Shown: positions 45,664-56,145 of the stretch, piece by piece
Layout: each line of letters starts with the position of its first letter
Numbering within the stretch: the first letter of the stretch is position 1
DNA from: Mantis religiosa
Lineage: Eukaryota; Arthropoda; Insecta; Mantodea; Mantidae
Length of the DNA stretch: 64,000 nt
NCBI GenBank assembly: GCA_030765055.1
Contig: CM060950.1
Coordinates: 278,107,311-278,171,310, forward strand
Direction: 5' to 3'
Made by a program: the position numbers and the translations under genes
Notes under the pieces: generated by a model
What the model saw: only the letters and a program-made list of their open reading frames with translations
Told to the model about the DNA's origin: nothing
The model's database searches: none

Positions 45664-46139
45664 AAAATTTAAAAGTGTTGTTTAGTGTCATTAATTGACT
45701 CCCTTTAAATTTAATTTAAATCAACCAGCTTGTTAACTGAGACAGTTAAGAAGTACATGTCATGAGGAAACTAATTCAAAGGTCCAAAAGTGGAAGCTGT
45801 TAAACAAAAATTTAAAAGTATGTTATGAAATCCACTGTTGTTTTTCATCTATCTGTAAAATTGCAAAGTTTTTGGAATGGGAAGTAGATGTTGGTGAAAT
45901 TGAAACTGTGTGTGCCAGTGACATTCCTTTAATGAAATATGCAAGACCATCATCTTGTTGAGGTTTGAAAAGTCGTTTTGTTATCATGCATTGTTTCAAG
46001 ATAACCAACATTGGTTTGTGATGAAAAACTTGGAGAAAGTTTTTATTGTTCCCTTTAATAGTGAGGTGTTTCAATCCACCTTTGCCTCAGCATGATTGGT
46101 GAGGGATTTTTTTTATAAGTACTTACAGCTGTGTAATAT

Positions 46140-46880
46140 TGAAACAAAATATTTTGCATTTTTATGCATATTTTTTATACTTTTCCTACATAAAAATAAA
46201 GTATTTTAAAGTTTTTTATTAGCACATAGAAATCTTTTCCTTGTTCATTATATTACCAGTCATGGATCCTATAAAACATACTGGAAAAAGATGAATAAAA
46301 AAATGTCATGTGACATTTGTGGTGTTCAGGACATTTCTGAGCGCACAGTTTTTTAACTGTAACATATGGCGAAAATTTAACTGAAGAATACAAAGCTTAA
46401 GAAGACCATATATTGCACTCAGTTCTCAGAAGTTCTGAAGTTTTACAGCATGTTACAAATATTATTAGTAAAATAACTTAGGAAATGGACTAGAGAGCAG
46501 GTGGAGACAGTAGTAATACCAAGCTTAACTCTAGAAGTAAGATGATCCATGCACATTCAGCATGAAAATAGAAGAACGGCTGATGTTTAAGTACCAGAAT
46601 GGATAGATAAAAAGTTATTGGAATTATAGAAGAGTACGAGATGTTTGAACTACAACATATATCTATGAAGGAAATTAGTAAATTAAACAGTAAGGAAACT
46701 AGTAAATTAAACAGCATATGAATAGTGAAGGAGACATTCTAGTATCATTTAAATTATTTTGATCTAAACTGTGATGGATTCCTTTTCTGTTATTTAAATG
46801 TGTAATAAATACATCCTATGATTTCAGATGTGTTCAGCATAAGTTTTATGCTAAAAAGATGGTTGGTGATAAAAATATAT
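46140..46880. other. AT-rich DNA, nothing recognised
   Basis: No coding or repeat signal beyond AT richness. Confidence 0.5.
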
Positions 46881-47012
46881 AAGGTAGAATAGCCATACTT
46901 CCGTAAAGTCCCTGGTAATGGTGGCAATGCCAGTATGCAAACTGTCCAGCCATCACATGTGCAAACCTGTGTGCACGAAAGTCAGTATGTTTGTTACAGA
47001 TGAGTAAAGTAT

Positions 47013-47567
47013 TGTGACTTTGTGGGTTCGTGAAATAAAAAGTCCAATTACACCACTCAACAATGTTCTTTATTTCCACCGACTTACAGTTAAACACTTG
47101 CCAATTACACGAATTACGTGCTGCAACAATTACAATTCACCAGTTCGTCCGTTACAATTTCCTTGTACTCGCGATTACATAAGCTCTGGTACACCTTCAC
47201 AGTTACGTACAGTCTTCCGTTGCACAATCTTTCCGTTCATTAACACGTCACTGACTAACACTGCCTTCTTACACCAAGAACTGTCCTCTATCACACACAC
47301 TAACCAACTGATTGACCAACTCCACTCTGTCTGTCTGTAACCCTCTTTAAATAGGAATATCGCCAACTTCTGGTGTTTACAGGATTGTTCTAGTAACAGA
47401 AAGATCGAGAAACAGGTGTAGAGAAAACAGGCGACACAGTCATGTTTTTTCCCTGACCACAGCCTGTCACCACTACAAGACGAACGAGGAGGAGGTGTGG
47501 CTAACCGAACCTCCCCTACCTTCCGCTGCCAGCTGCTTTCACAGGGTGTTCTAGCGCTCCCGTTACA
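47013..47567 (-). repeat. 3' LTR (minus strand) of the gypsy element
   Basis: Direct repeat partner of 48760-49315; contains a TATTTAAAGAGG promoter-like box on the minus strand. Confidence 0.92.
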
Positions 47568-47599
47568 CTGCTCCCTCCTCAAAGCTGTTCGCCTCGAAC

Positions 47600-48715
47600 A
47601 GCCCCATCGTAGCGTGCGAGGCGGTCCAGGTGTACCACCAGCATCTGCCCGGAGTCTGAGCCAGAAGTAGCGCTGCCGTAGTTTGTGAATCATTCGGTTC
47701 GCTCCCAGGTGTCCTCCTGAAGTACCGGCGTGCTCTTCCTCCAAGACTTCCGGGACCTTGCTCCGGGGAAGTACCAACTGTTCTCTCTGCGCCTTCCCAT
47801 CGGGTGACTCCCATACCCGGAACAGCACGCCCTCTCTGGTCTTCAACGAGTCCCATTGGGCCCAGTGCGACTTGTAGGTGGCGCTCCTCGGTGCGATGTC
47901 CTCCCAGGTTGGTCTCGTCCCTGCGTCCACTTCCCTCAAGAGTGGCCCCAAGTCTGCGTCCGCCAGCTGCTCCCTCCTCAGGCCTGCGCTATCCCAGCCT
48001 TCAGCAGGCACTGCCACAACTACTCGGACTGCTGCGGCACGCTCCTCCTCTTCCACTCTTGTGCGCTCGTGGCCGTCCTGGATCTGCGATAGGACACCTC
48101 CAATGCAATGGTCGCTGGCGTCGGTGTCCACAATGAAGGCGCCACCCGGTTGTGGGAAACCCAAAATTGAAGCACTGCACAGGGTCCCCTTCGGGTGCTG
48201 GAAAGCGTCTTCGGCGTCCTCCGTCCACACATAAGGCCGCTTTTCCTCCGTCAGGCGGGCGAGGGGTTTTGCGATGTTGTCGGCCTTTTCCCCTAAATCA
48301 TTAAGGCGGTCGTCTACTTGACCCTTCCGTTTGCCCAGGTTCGCGACGTCATCCCTCACGCCGGCCAAACGTTACTCAAACTTTGCGGCGAGAGCCTCGT
48401 TCGCCGCCTTCATTTCCATGGCCAGACTGCCGTTCGCTGCTCTCATTTCTGTGGTTAACTCGGCCTTCATTTCTTCCATCTCCGCGGTGATGTTGTCGTT
48501 GGCCGTCTTCATTTGTTTCAACTCAGCGATGAGGTTGTTGTTTGCTGCTTCTATTTTTGCAGCGAGGTTTTCATTTGCCGTCTTCATTTCCGAGATTAGT
48601 TCGGCCTTCATTTCTTCCATCTTCCCGGCGATGTTGTCGTTGGCCGTCTTCATTTCTTTCAGTTCCGCCTTCATTTCCATCATCGTCCAAAATTTTCTCC
48701 AATGCCGCGTCCATG
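47600..48715 (-). pseudogene. Spliced-together gag/pol remnants of the gypsy element
   Basis: Minus strand, 5' to 3'. Gag start at 48715 (MDAALEKILD) with an immediate frameshift, then the coiled coil KTANENLAAKIEAANNN to about 48372. A jump near 48290 leads to the RT/RNase H border (LARLTEEKRPYVWTEDAEDAF, VDTDASDHCIGGVLSQI). A second joint leads to the integrase zinc domain (ADADLGPLLREVDAGTRPTW, HAGTSGGHLGANRMIHKLRQ), and a last joint to the integrase C-terminal end. Capsid, protease, RT catalytic and integrase catalytic regions are missing. Confidence 0.82.
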
Positions 48716-48759
48716 GTTGTAATGTTCGGTGATGTTATCTTCCCGCTTCCTGACACCAG

Positions 48760-49315
48760 TGTGACTTTGTGGGTTCGTGAAATAAAAAGTCCAATTACAC
48801 CACTCAACAATGTTCTTTATTTCCACCGACTTACAGTTAAACACTTGCCAATTACACCGAATTACGTGCTGCAACAATTACAATTCACCAGTTCGTCCGT
48901 TACAATTTCCTTGTACTCGCGATTACATAAGCTCCGGTACACCTTCACAGTTACGTACAGTCTTCCGTTGCACAATCTTTCCGTTCATTAACACGTCACT
49001 GACTAACACTGCCTTCTTACACAAAGAACTGTCCTCACTCACACACACTAACCAACTGATTGACCAACTCCACTCTGTCTGTCTGTAACCCTCTTTAAAT
49101 AGGAATATCGCCAACTTCTGGTGTTTACAGGATTGTTCTAGTAACAGAAAGATCGAGAAACAGGTGTAGAGAAAACAGGCGACACAGTCATGTTTTTTCC
49201 CTGACCACAGCCTGTCACCACTACAAGACGAACGAGGAGGAGGTGTGGCTAACCGAACCTCCCCTACCTTCCGCTGCCAGCTGCTTTCACAGGGTGTTCT
49301 AGCGCTCCCGTTACA
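48760..49315 (-). repeat. 5' LTR (minus strand) of the gypsy element
   Basis: Direct repeat partner of 47013-47567, with one single-base length difference (ACACCGAATT against ACACGAATT) and a few substitutions. Confidence 0.92.
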
Positions 49316-49814
49316 GTATTGTACGGGATGAAGCTCTGTGTTGTTGTGGGATGTGGAAGAGTCAGTTAAGGGAGTTAAACTGGTGATGTGAGGCAATGCT
49401 TGCATAAACAGAAATTACCATGTGAAATTGTTGTAGTTACTTACACCAGTGAAGCAATGATTTTGGATGGCATCACACAGCTTTCCCACTCCACTTAGAT
49501 TAGTGGACTGTCACACCTCATACTACTCTCACTGAGCTGGATGGGACTTGTTTCTAAGCTTAGCTTCTTTAAATGCAGGGACTTTATGGAAGTACGGCTA
49601 CTCTACCAAGCAAACTAGCCTGTTTACAAGTCAAAAGAAGATTTTTATTTTAACTTTTAGATAGTGACAATGAAGACAACTGGAGTTAATTTTGTTTTTA
49701 TATGTGCTGTGTTTTCAGAGTAATGCTCTTGTGTTCATTGTTCTTTAGTTTGTACTTATATGGTTTGAATAATTGCTTTGGTTTGAAAATTATCAAACTG
49801 AAATAAAAAATCAT

Positions 49815-50690
49815 GATCTTCAAGAAAGATTATCAACTATGACTGAAAAATGTTATTGGGAAAGAACAGATTAGAAAGTTGGTAGAAACAAGGGTGCTAT
49901 ATGCAGAGATATGGGAGCTGGGAAATGTAGATGCTCTACCTATTGAAGTAGCACAAGCAGAAACTAGGGAGAGTTGGAGTAGAAGGTAAAGTAGTAAAAA
50001 GAGTAGTCAAATACTGGTTAAGAATAAATCTATTAGAGTAAAATGATGTACTAAAACAATCCAAGGTTGGAGAAAATGGGGGGGAGGGGAAACTTGGATG
50101 ATACAGATATCCAAGATACAGAGGCACAAGATACATATAAAATTGAAAGAAATAGAATTGGTGCAAATTTGGGCAGAAAAAAACAAAAGTAAGGTCTTCT
50201 GGAAAGAAATTAGAGCAAGAGTTGAGGATGTTGAAAAGCTGGAAATAGTAAGCAGTTTTAGTGAAAAAAATAACATTAATAGATTAGATATTTCAAAATG
50301 GGATGGTGAAGGGAAAAATACATAAGGTATGCAACAAAGAGGTCAAAATGGGGCATGCCTGGGCAAGGACAGGTGTAATGAGTTTAGTGGCCTAAGAGAG
50401 AGAAAAAGGGGGAGAGATGCACTAAATGTGGTAGATTGTGTTATAATTGGCATTATATTCTGGAGTGCAAGTGATATGGGAAAAGGGAGAGAGGAATGGA
50501 AAGAACTTCCAGTAGAGCTAAATGTTAAATAGATTTTTAACTCAGATGAATATGTAGAGATGGGCAGGAATATATTAAGGAAAGTTAAGATTAACATGGT
50601 TAAAAGAAATGTGAAGGACAGTAGAGAAAATAAGGAAAAAAGGATCAATAGGTGCAAAAACAAATAGTGGATGCAATAGATTTCCCCATT
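49815..50690 (+). other. Unidentified decayed coding region
   Basis: Consecutive frames read RGHKIHIKLKEIELVQIWAE-like text, VFWKEIRARVEDVEKL, INRLDISKWDGEGK, NGACLGKDRCNEFSGL and YVEMGRNILRKVKINM, with codon-like structure but several stops. It resembles the tail of a retroelement polyprotein or a transposon-borne ORF more than host sequence, but I cannot name the family. Confidence 0.3.
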
Positions 50691-50989
50691 ATATACATTA
50701 TAATGTTATAAGAGGAGGAAACAGAAGTAAGCAGCTCTAAGAGGGAGTATTAAATTTTATGTACATTTTAAAGAACATAATAAATACATGTATTCATTCC
50801 CATTGGTTTTTATTTATTTATTTGTTTGTGTATTTATTTATTTATTTTCATTTTAGTTCATTAAATCTTTGCATTTAGGTATGTAGTACATTTTGCAGTA
50901 TGGATGTAATTTCATCTTTTTTAAATTAGAGAACTTATTGAATTGATAATATCTCTTTTCTTTTCTTTTTTTCCAGGCAGAATTGGTGT

Positions 50990-51179
50990 ATGCGTGATTG
51001 GAGGAATTTAGTAACAGTGACGTCATATTGAAAAAATTATTTGTAGTCAGTTTATTGACTCTTCGTCTCTTACATTTTTATATGATTTAGGGAATGATTT
51101 CAGAAGCCGTTGCTTCCATCCTCAACCTCTCTCCATCTCCAACTAGCGTCTCTACCAACTACAAATAGTTTTTTCGATT
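50990..51179. mobile_element. Short PLE fold-back (subfamily A-like)
   Basis: 190 bp between 12-bp repeats CAGAATTGGTGT (50978-50989 and 51180-51191). The left part is a minus-strand PLE 3' end (matches 27567-27700: GGAGGAATTTAGTAACAGTGACGTCA, the region before TTATTGACTC, and a hammerhead-like TTGAGGA-stem-loop-GAAA). The last ~20 bp are the inverted copy (CTACAAATAGTTTTTTCG) of sequence near 51033-51052, the stub of the plus arm. Confidence 0.8.
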
Positions 51180-51191
51180 CAGAATTGGTGT

Positions 51192-52480
51192 GTTCATTTG
51201 GACATTTCATGCCAACGCTGGTATTTGATTCATTTGGTGTTCAGTACTCATTTTCCTTCAATATAATGTTTATTTTGGGATAACAAAATTATAGGAAATA
51301 ATTTTTTTTTAATTAAAGTATAGGATTTTGCAGTTCTTTGGATATAAAAAGATTCTGACAAAACTTGAGACTGTAACTTATGTTAAATTTCAGTAATGAT
51401 GTCATTGCACAATATATATGGTGCAATAATAATAGTTTTTTTGTGTTTCAATCTGAATTTTAATACTAAAGTGAATTACCTTATTAGATTAATTCTGGGT
51501 TCAGCATTTTGTTTTTAACCTTACTCACATACATATCTGCTCATATATAACCTTAATTTGTATTCATGTATTTTAATTTTCATTGGTAACGTTTTCCTCT
51601 TTTTTTCTTGTTTACTTTTTTCTTTTTCTTATTTTCTTTCCTTTTTCTTTTGTCATTTTTTTCGTTTTTTTTTTTTTTTTTTTTCATTTTTTTCATTTTT
51701 TTTTTTTTTTGTTTTTTGTTTGGTGGTGGTTCTTTTGGACATTTTGTGTCGAAGGTAGTGTTTGATTTATAATATTTATTGTGACTATGGAAGACTTGAA
51801 AGAATTGTTTGATTTTGCTTTTAGCATATAGAATTGTGCAATGTTTTTGGTATGAAGTAGATGTAATAAAATTTTTTTTTTTTTTGTTTCTGAGAAAAAT
51901 GAGACTGAAATTAACGTTAAACTTCAGTAACAAATTTAGTGCTTTTTATTATTTGTTATAATAATAGCAATTTGTTTTGTATTTCAGTCTGAATTTTATC
52001 ACTAACATAATTTACCTTATTAGATTAATTCTGGATTCAACATTTTGTTTTTAAGCCTACTCAGTTTTCTGTATGTGTAAATGTATCCTTGTTCTGGGTT
52101 GTTTGTAAAGAAATACACAAAGTGCAGCTCAAGTTTCTTAGTTAAAAACAGTGATCAGCTGTGATCACTGACAGTTGTGTTTTGATGTTTGAGTATATTG
52201 TTATGTTTTTATTTGTAACATGGTACAACCAAGGTCCCTTACCTTTGATTTTATTAACTTATGTCACACACTGTGATAAATATATATAACAAGTGAAGTT
52301 CCTCAGAATAAAGTTGATTTATATTCATTATCTACCATTGTGATTCAAGATTTAAATGTGATTGTAACTTGCAGTTTTCTTTTTTCTTTTTGGTAAAAAA
52401 ATAACTGCAATCAACTGTGATCAATTACAGTTTTGGTTTAATGTTTCTGAACGTATTGTTAGGTCTTCATTTATTACATT
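51192..52480. other. AT-rich DNA with long poly-T runs
   Basis: Poly-T/TTTC low-complexity sequence at 51597-51720. The Phe-rich or Lys-rich open frames across it are compositional. No gene recognised. Confidence 0.5.
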
Positions 52481-52489
52481 GTACAACCA

Positions 52490-52843
52490 AGGTGCTTACC
52501 TTTGATTTTGAGAATATATGTGATAAGTGCACACTGTGATATGTATAACAAGTGAAGTTTCTCAGAATGAAGTTGATTTATATTCATTTATTTTGATTTT
52601 CATTATCTGTTCCTTTCATTTAAGATTTAAACTCATTGTTACTATGGCTGTTCTGTAGTTCTTTTTTTTTTTTTAAAGGTTTGACTTCCCTTAACCTGTT
52701 ACACCTTTGATTTTGAGAATATATGTGATAAGTGCACACTGTGATATTGTATAACAAGTGAAGTTTCTCAGAATAAAGTTGATTTATATTCATTTATTTT
52801 GATTTTCATTATCTGTTCCTTTCATTTAAGATTTAAACTCATT
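52490..52843. repeat. Tandem duplication of ~200 bp, second copy hit by a PLE
   Basis: TTGATTTTGAGAATATATGTG, GATAAGTGCACACTGTGATAT, AAGTTGATTTATATTCATTTA and TCATTTAAGATTTAAACTCA occur twice in order (from ~52500 and ~52705). The second copy is interrupted at ATTTAAACTCATT by the PLE at 52844-56239 and resumes at 56240. A related, older unit lies near 52210-52330. Confidence 0.8.
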
Positions 52844-52887
52844 AAATTAATTAGGAGTCGATTAATGACACAAAACAACACTTACTT

Positions 52888-53450
52888 TTAAATTTTCCCG
52901 GAACCGGTTTCTGAGGCCTTCCGTCTATCTTCAGCCGGACATCGACTTGTTCTCATTGGTGTAGCTGGCAATATTTTGTCATCGGTCTCCTCTGGTGGCG
53001 GTTCGAGGAACTTGCTGAACAAATCTTTCTGGGGGATGTCGAAATTGAATACTTTGTTCCTATTTTTTGAAATAAAGATTTGTTCCCATGTGGACAGTTC
53101 TTCTTTTCCTGTTGTATGTTTTAGTAATTTTGGTTCTGGATTTATGTTGTGGTTTTTTTCCCAAAAATGTGTGGCAACTGCTGATTTTTCTAATTGTTTG
53201 TATTTTATGTTCCTAAAGTGTTCCTTTGCTCTTGTTTCTAAATTTCTTTTTGTTTTTCCAATATAAATTTGACTACAGTCACAGCATTCAATTTGATATA
53301 TACCAGATTTTTTGTTAGATGGAATGGCATCTTTGATGTTTGAGCAAATTAGGTTTTTTAAGGAGTAATGGTTCACTGGAGCTAGTTGAATGTTTTGTTT
53401 TTTGAAGACTTTTTTGAATTTATCAAAGGCCCATGGATGGTAAGTGAATT
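52888..53450 (-). CDS. PLE GIY-YIG endonuclease fragment (minus arm)
   Basis: Open from the joint at about 53450 (YHPWAFDKFKKVF) through SGIYQIECCDCSQIYIGKTK, NLETRAKEHFRN, WEKNHNINPEPKLL to EPPPEETDDK and a stop at 52888. Only the C-terminal nuclease part is present; the RT was never copied into this arm. Very similar to 55370-55935. Confidence 0.8.
52898..52938 (-). ncRNA. Hammerhead-ribozyme-like motif, PLE-C minus arm
   Basis: Reversed: CCGG, complete core CTGAAGA (52928-52934; fits CUGANGA), a stem-loop with one mismatch, GAAA (52908-52911), palindrome ACCGGT (52903-52908), T, then CCGG, which pairs with the first CCGG as stem I. All three stems and the invariant core are present. Confidence 0.72.
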
Positions 53451-55935
53451 TTTTGAAAAGAAGAGAAATCTTTTTGCAAACATAAAATTCATAAAACTAT
53501 GTTTACGAAATAATGTTACACCCCGATTTGTCCGGAGGATAGTAAAACCAGGCAACGGAAATCAACAACACAGAGCGGCCGAGAGAAAAGTTTTACAGCT
53601 AGAAATAAATAAACATTATAAACATTTGGAAGAAACGGAATTGAAACTTTATAAACTTCATTCAGTTTTAACGAAAACACTGGGAAACACGATGTGGGAT
53701 AACTTCGAACAAAACTATTTGACAATGCTAAGCAAGAAAATGAAAACAAAAACCGAAAAACTAAAGTACAAATTGACCAATTTGATGAACATTTCTTCAC
53801 ATCGAAACCATACCGAAAAAAAGTTTAAGAATAAGAGACACATCGGAAATAGAAACTTGAGTCCAACAGCAATTAGTTCACATGCTAAATGCAAAATGGC
53901 AATAAGTAGCGTAAACGAAAAAACAAACACTCAAAACTTTGAAAACGTAAATCTATCTAATCAAAATTTCTCCACAAAAGAATTAGGTCTTCTAAACAAA
54001 GGATTAAAAACTTGCGTAAGTTTTTCAAACGAAATTGAGGACTACATTGCAGATATAAACATTTCGGCACAGTGTCTACCAGTATCAAAACAAAATCCAC
54101 TTAAAAGCCAATGTGAAAATATTTTGGAAGAAATAAAAACCAGATCCGTTCAGAAGAGCAAACAAAATATTATCCATTCCTTGAAACAAAAAAACGTCAT
54201 ATACATCAAGGCAGACAAAGGTAACAAAATAGTCATAATGGATAAATCTGATTACCTTGAAAAAATGGAAGAAATGCTAACTAACAGTGAATATGAAACC
54301 ATTAACAAAAATCCATTAACAGCTTGCATACAATCATTTGAAAAAACAATAGCAAAATCAAGTATAATATCAAACAAATATGCAGTTAAACCAGATAACT
54401 CAACCTTACCTAGACTTTATGGCTTACCCAAAATACACAAACCATCCATAACAATGAGACCTATAGTTAGCAGTATAAATTCACCAGCATACAAACTTGC
54501 AAAGTGGCTAATAAACAAATTCAACTCATTTCCAAAATTCGATAGCCTACGCATCAAAAACACCTATGAACTTATAGAACACATTAAGGATACTGAACTA
54601 AATGAAGAGGACACACTAGTCTCATTTGACGTTAAATCACTGTTTCCCAGCATACCAGTTAAACAACTCCCAACATTGATAGAAAAATGGCTCAAATCAC
54701 TTGGAATGTCATCACTTGAAATTTCAGATTACATCGAACTTACCAAATTATGCATAGAACAGAATTTCTTCCAGTTTCAAACAAAATATTTCCATCAAAC
54801 TTCTGGTTTAGCAATGGGCAACCCCTTATCACCCTTCCTGGCCGATCTCTACATGAGTGCACTAGAAATAAGGATCACTAAAGGTTTCCCATGGATGTTC
54901 AAACTCTGGCAAAGATATGTAGATGACATATTTGCCATAGTGCCAAGAAAGCACATCAGTGATGCACTAAAACTTTTAAATATTCAAGAAAAAAGCATCA
55001 AGTTCACTGTAGAAGTTGAAAAAGATGAGTATTTACCATTTTTAGATCTAAAAATAATCAGAAATAAAAATAGAATAAACTTTGGCATTTACAGAAAACC
55101 AACACAGACAGACAACTACATAAAAGCTAATGGCTACAACCCAAGATCCCACAAACAGGCAATCTTTAATAGTTTAGCACACAGACTGGTCAACATCCCT
55201 CTCACAGCAGAAGAATACAAAATAGAATACAACAAAATTATTGAAATAGCACAGAAAAATGACTTTCCCAAATCACTAGTAGACAAAAAAGTGAACTTAG
55301 CAAAAAAGAAGAAACTACTAAAGGGAACCACAACCCTCTCAGCTACAGAAACTAAAATGATCTTCAAAAAATTCACTTACCATCCATGGGCCTTTGATAA
55401 ATTCAAAAAAGTCTTCAAAAAACAAAACATTCAACTAGCTCCAGTGAACCATTACTCCTTAAAAAACCTAATTTGCTCAAACATCAAAGATGCCATTCCA
55501 TCTAACAAAAAATCTGGTATATATCAAATTGAATGCAATGACTGTAGTCAAATTTATATTGGAAAAACAAAAAGAAATTTAGAAACAAGAGCAATGGAAC
55601 ACTTTAGAAACATAAAATATAAACAATTAGAAAAATCAGCAGTTGCCACACATTTTTGGGAAAAAAAAAACCACAACATAAATCCAGAACCAAAACTACT
55701 AAAACATACATCAGGAAAACAAGAACTATCCACATGGGAACAAATCTTCATTTCAAAAAATAGGAACAAAGTATTCAATTTCGACATCCCCCAGAAAGAT
55801 TTGTTCAGCAAGTTCCTTGAACCGCCACCAGAGGAGACCTGTGACAAAATATCGTCAGCTACACCAACGAGAACCAGTCGAGAGCCGACCGATGATAGAG
55901 GCAAAGCCTCAGAAACATTTTCCGGAAAAATTTAA
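53386..55935 (+). CDS. PLE reverse transcriptase/GIY-YIG protein, 849-codon open frame
   Basis: The most complete PLE protein here. The element's own sequence starts near 53451 (KRNLFANIKFIKLCLRNNV). The first ~22 residues, including the first Met at 53386, come from the complement of the inverted arm. Residues ~60-300 form the long basic N-terminal region of PLEs (LEINKHYKHLEETELKL, ADKGNKIVIMDKSDY). RT: LPKIHKPSITMRPIVSSINS, LVSFDVKSLFPSIP, GLAMGNPLSPFLADLY, QRYVDDIFAI. Nuclease: SGIYQIECNDCSQIYIGKTK, then RAMEHFRNIK and the NHNINPEPK end. No stop or frameshift. Confidence 0.88.
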   Translation: MNVLFFEDFFEFIKGPWMVSEFFEKKRNLFANIKFIKLCLRNNVTPRFVRRIVKPGNGNQQHRAAERKVLQLEINKHYKHLEETELKLYKLHSVLTKTLGNTMWDNFEQNYLTMLSKKMKTKTEKLKYKLTNLMNISSHRNHTEKKFKNKRHIGNRNLSPTAISSHAKCKMAISSVNEKTNTQNFENVNLSNQNFSTKELGLLNKGLKTCVSFSNEIEDYIADINISAQCLPVSKQNPLKSQCENILEEIKTRSVQKSKQNIIHSLKQKNVIYIKADKGNKIVIMDKSDYLEKMEEMLTNSEYETINKNPLTACIQSFEKTIAKSSIISNKYAVKPDNSTLPRLYGLPKIHKPSITMRPIVSSINSPAYKLAKWLINKFNSFPKFDSLRIKNTYELIEHIKDTELNEEDTLVSFDVKSLFPSIPVKQLPTLIEKWLKSLGMSSLEISDYIELTKLCIEQNFFQFQTKYFHQTSGLAMGNPLSPFLADLYMSALEIRITKGFPWMFKLWQRYVDDIFAIVPRKHISDALKLLNIQEKSIKFTVEVEKDEYLPFLDLKIIRNKNRINFGIYRKPTQTDNYIKANGYNPRSHKQAIFNSLAHRLVNIPLTAEEYKIEYNKIIEIAQKNDFPKSLVDKKVNLAKKKKLLKGTTTLSATETKMIFKKFTYHPWAFDKFKKVFKKQNIQLAPVNHYSLKNLICSNIKDAIPSNKKSGIYQIECNDCSQIYIGKTKRNLETRAMEHFRNIKYKQLEKSAVATHFWEKKNHNINPEPKLLKHTSGKQELSTWEQIFISKNRNKVFNFDIPQKDLFSKFLEPPPEETCDKISSATPTRTSREPTDDRGKASETFSGKI
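55884..55926 (+). ncRNA. Hammerhead-like motif, PLE-C plus copy (degenerate)
   Basis: The core reads CCGATGA where CTGATGA is expected; stem II (GAGGC-AAA-GCCTC) is perfect; GAAA is present; stem III is CATTTT in place of a palindrome; TCCGG follows. Probably inactive. Confidence 0.5.
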
Positions 55936-56103
55936 AAGTAAGTGTTGTCTAGTGTCTTTAATCGACTCTCTTTAGAGTTAATTTAGGAACAAAGTATTCA
56001 ATTTGACATCCCCCAGAAAGATTTGTTCAGCAAGTTCCTCGAACCGCCACCAGAGGAGACCGATGACAAAATATTGCCAGCTACACCAATGAGAAGTCGA
56101 TGT

Positions 56104-56145
56104 CCGGCTGAAGATAGAGGGAAGGCCTCAGAAACCGATCCCGGG
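56104..56145 (+). ncRNA. Hammerhead-ribozyme-like motif, PLE-C terminal 3' fragment
   Basis: CCGG (56104-56107), core CTGAAGA (56108-56114), stem-loop GAGG/CCTC, GAAA (56131-56134), ACCGAT (one change from ACCGGT), C at the cleavage position, then CCGG pairing as stem I. The core and stems I and II are complete. Confidence 0.7.

Larger units (their letters stand above)
45313..45719. mobile_element. PLE fold-back (3' ends only) with (TTTTC)n tail
   Basis: Bounded by 12-bp repeats ATCAACCAGCTT (45301-45312 and 45720-45731) inside the hAT-like relic. Contains a TTTCC/TTTTC array, then two inverted PLE 3' ends of about 100 bp each (about 45487-45592 and 45616-45719) joined through a short centre. 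Both arms carry a hammerhead-like motif. It encodes no protein. Confidence 0.82.
44080..46130 (+). pseudogene. Decayed transposase, probably hAT-like
   Basis: Plus strand, with many stops: LVSIDESPDSQ (44660), VEKYLHQ, AAAYMKKAAKDLSVSLPHNI (44880), LISNAKNDL, WGTWLEAAMYYANNFENFKL (45110, after frame correction) and DELNKDDASIEILQNLLND. After the PLE fold-back insertion: TVCASDIPLMKYARPSS (45920) in the place of a hAT dimerisation end. The family assignment rests on this phrase-level layout and should be checked. No terminal repeats found. Confidence 0.5.
47013..49315 (-). mobile_element. Gypsy-like LTR element, internally deleted, minus strand
   Basis: LTRs of 555 and 556 bp (47013-47567 and 48760-49315; reversed TGTAACGGG...GTCACA) with only about five visible differences. 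A 4-bp duplication GTAT lies at 47009-47012 and 49316-49319. Primer-binding-like TGGTGTCAGGAAGCGGG and purine tract GAGGAGGGAGCAG, as in the element at 7.6 kb. The interior (~1.2 kb) holds the gag start, a piece around RNase H, and integrase ends. RT is absent. Recent, non-autonomous. Confidence 0.92.
46883..49607. mobile_element. MITE-like element with ~33-bp inverted ends, split by a gypsy insertion
   Basis: The ends GGTAGAATAGCCATACTTCC (46883 onward) and, reversed from 49607, GGTAGAGTAGCCGTACTTCC match for about 33 bp to AAAGTCCCTG. Without the gypsy element (47013-49315) and one GTAT it is about 420 bp, too short to encode a transposase. The superfamily cannot be decided because the flanking duplication is unclear. 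Confidence 0.7.

Noticed and set aside
51558..51933. Phe-rich frame that looks like a membrane protein, and its Lys-rich complement
   Set aside because: Poly-T with interspersed C and G; composition alone explains it.
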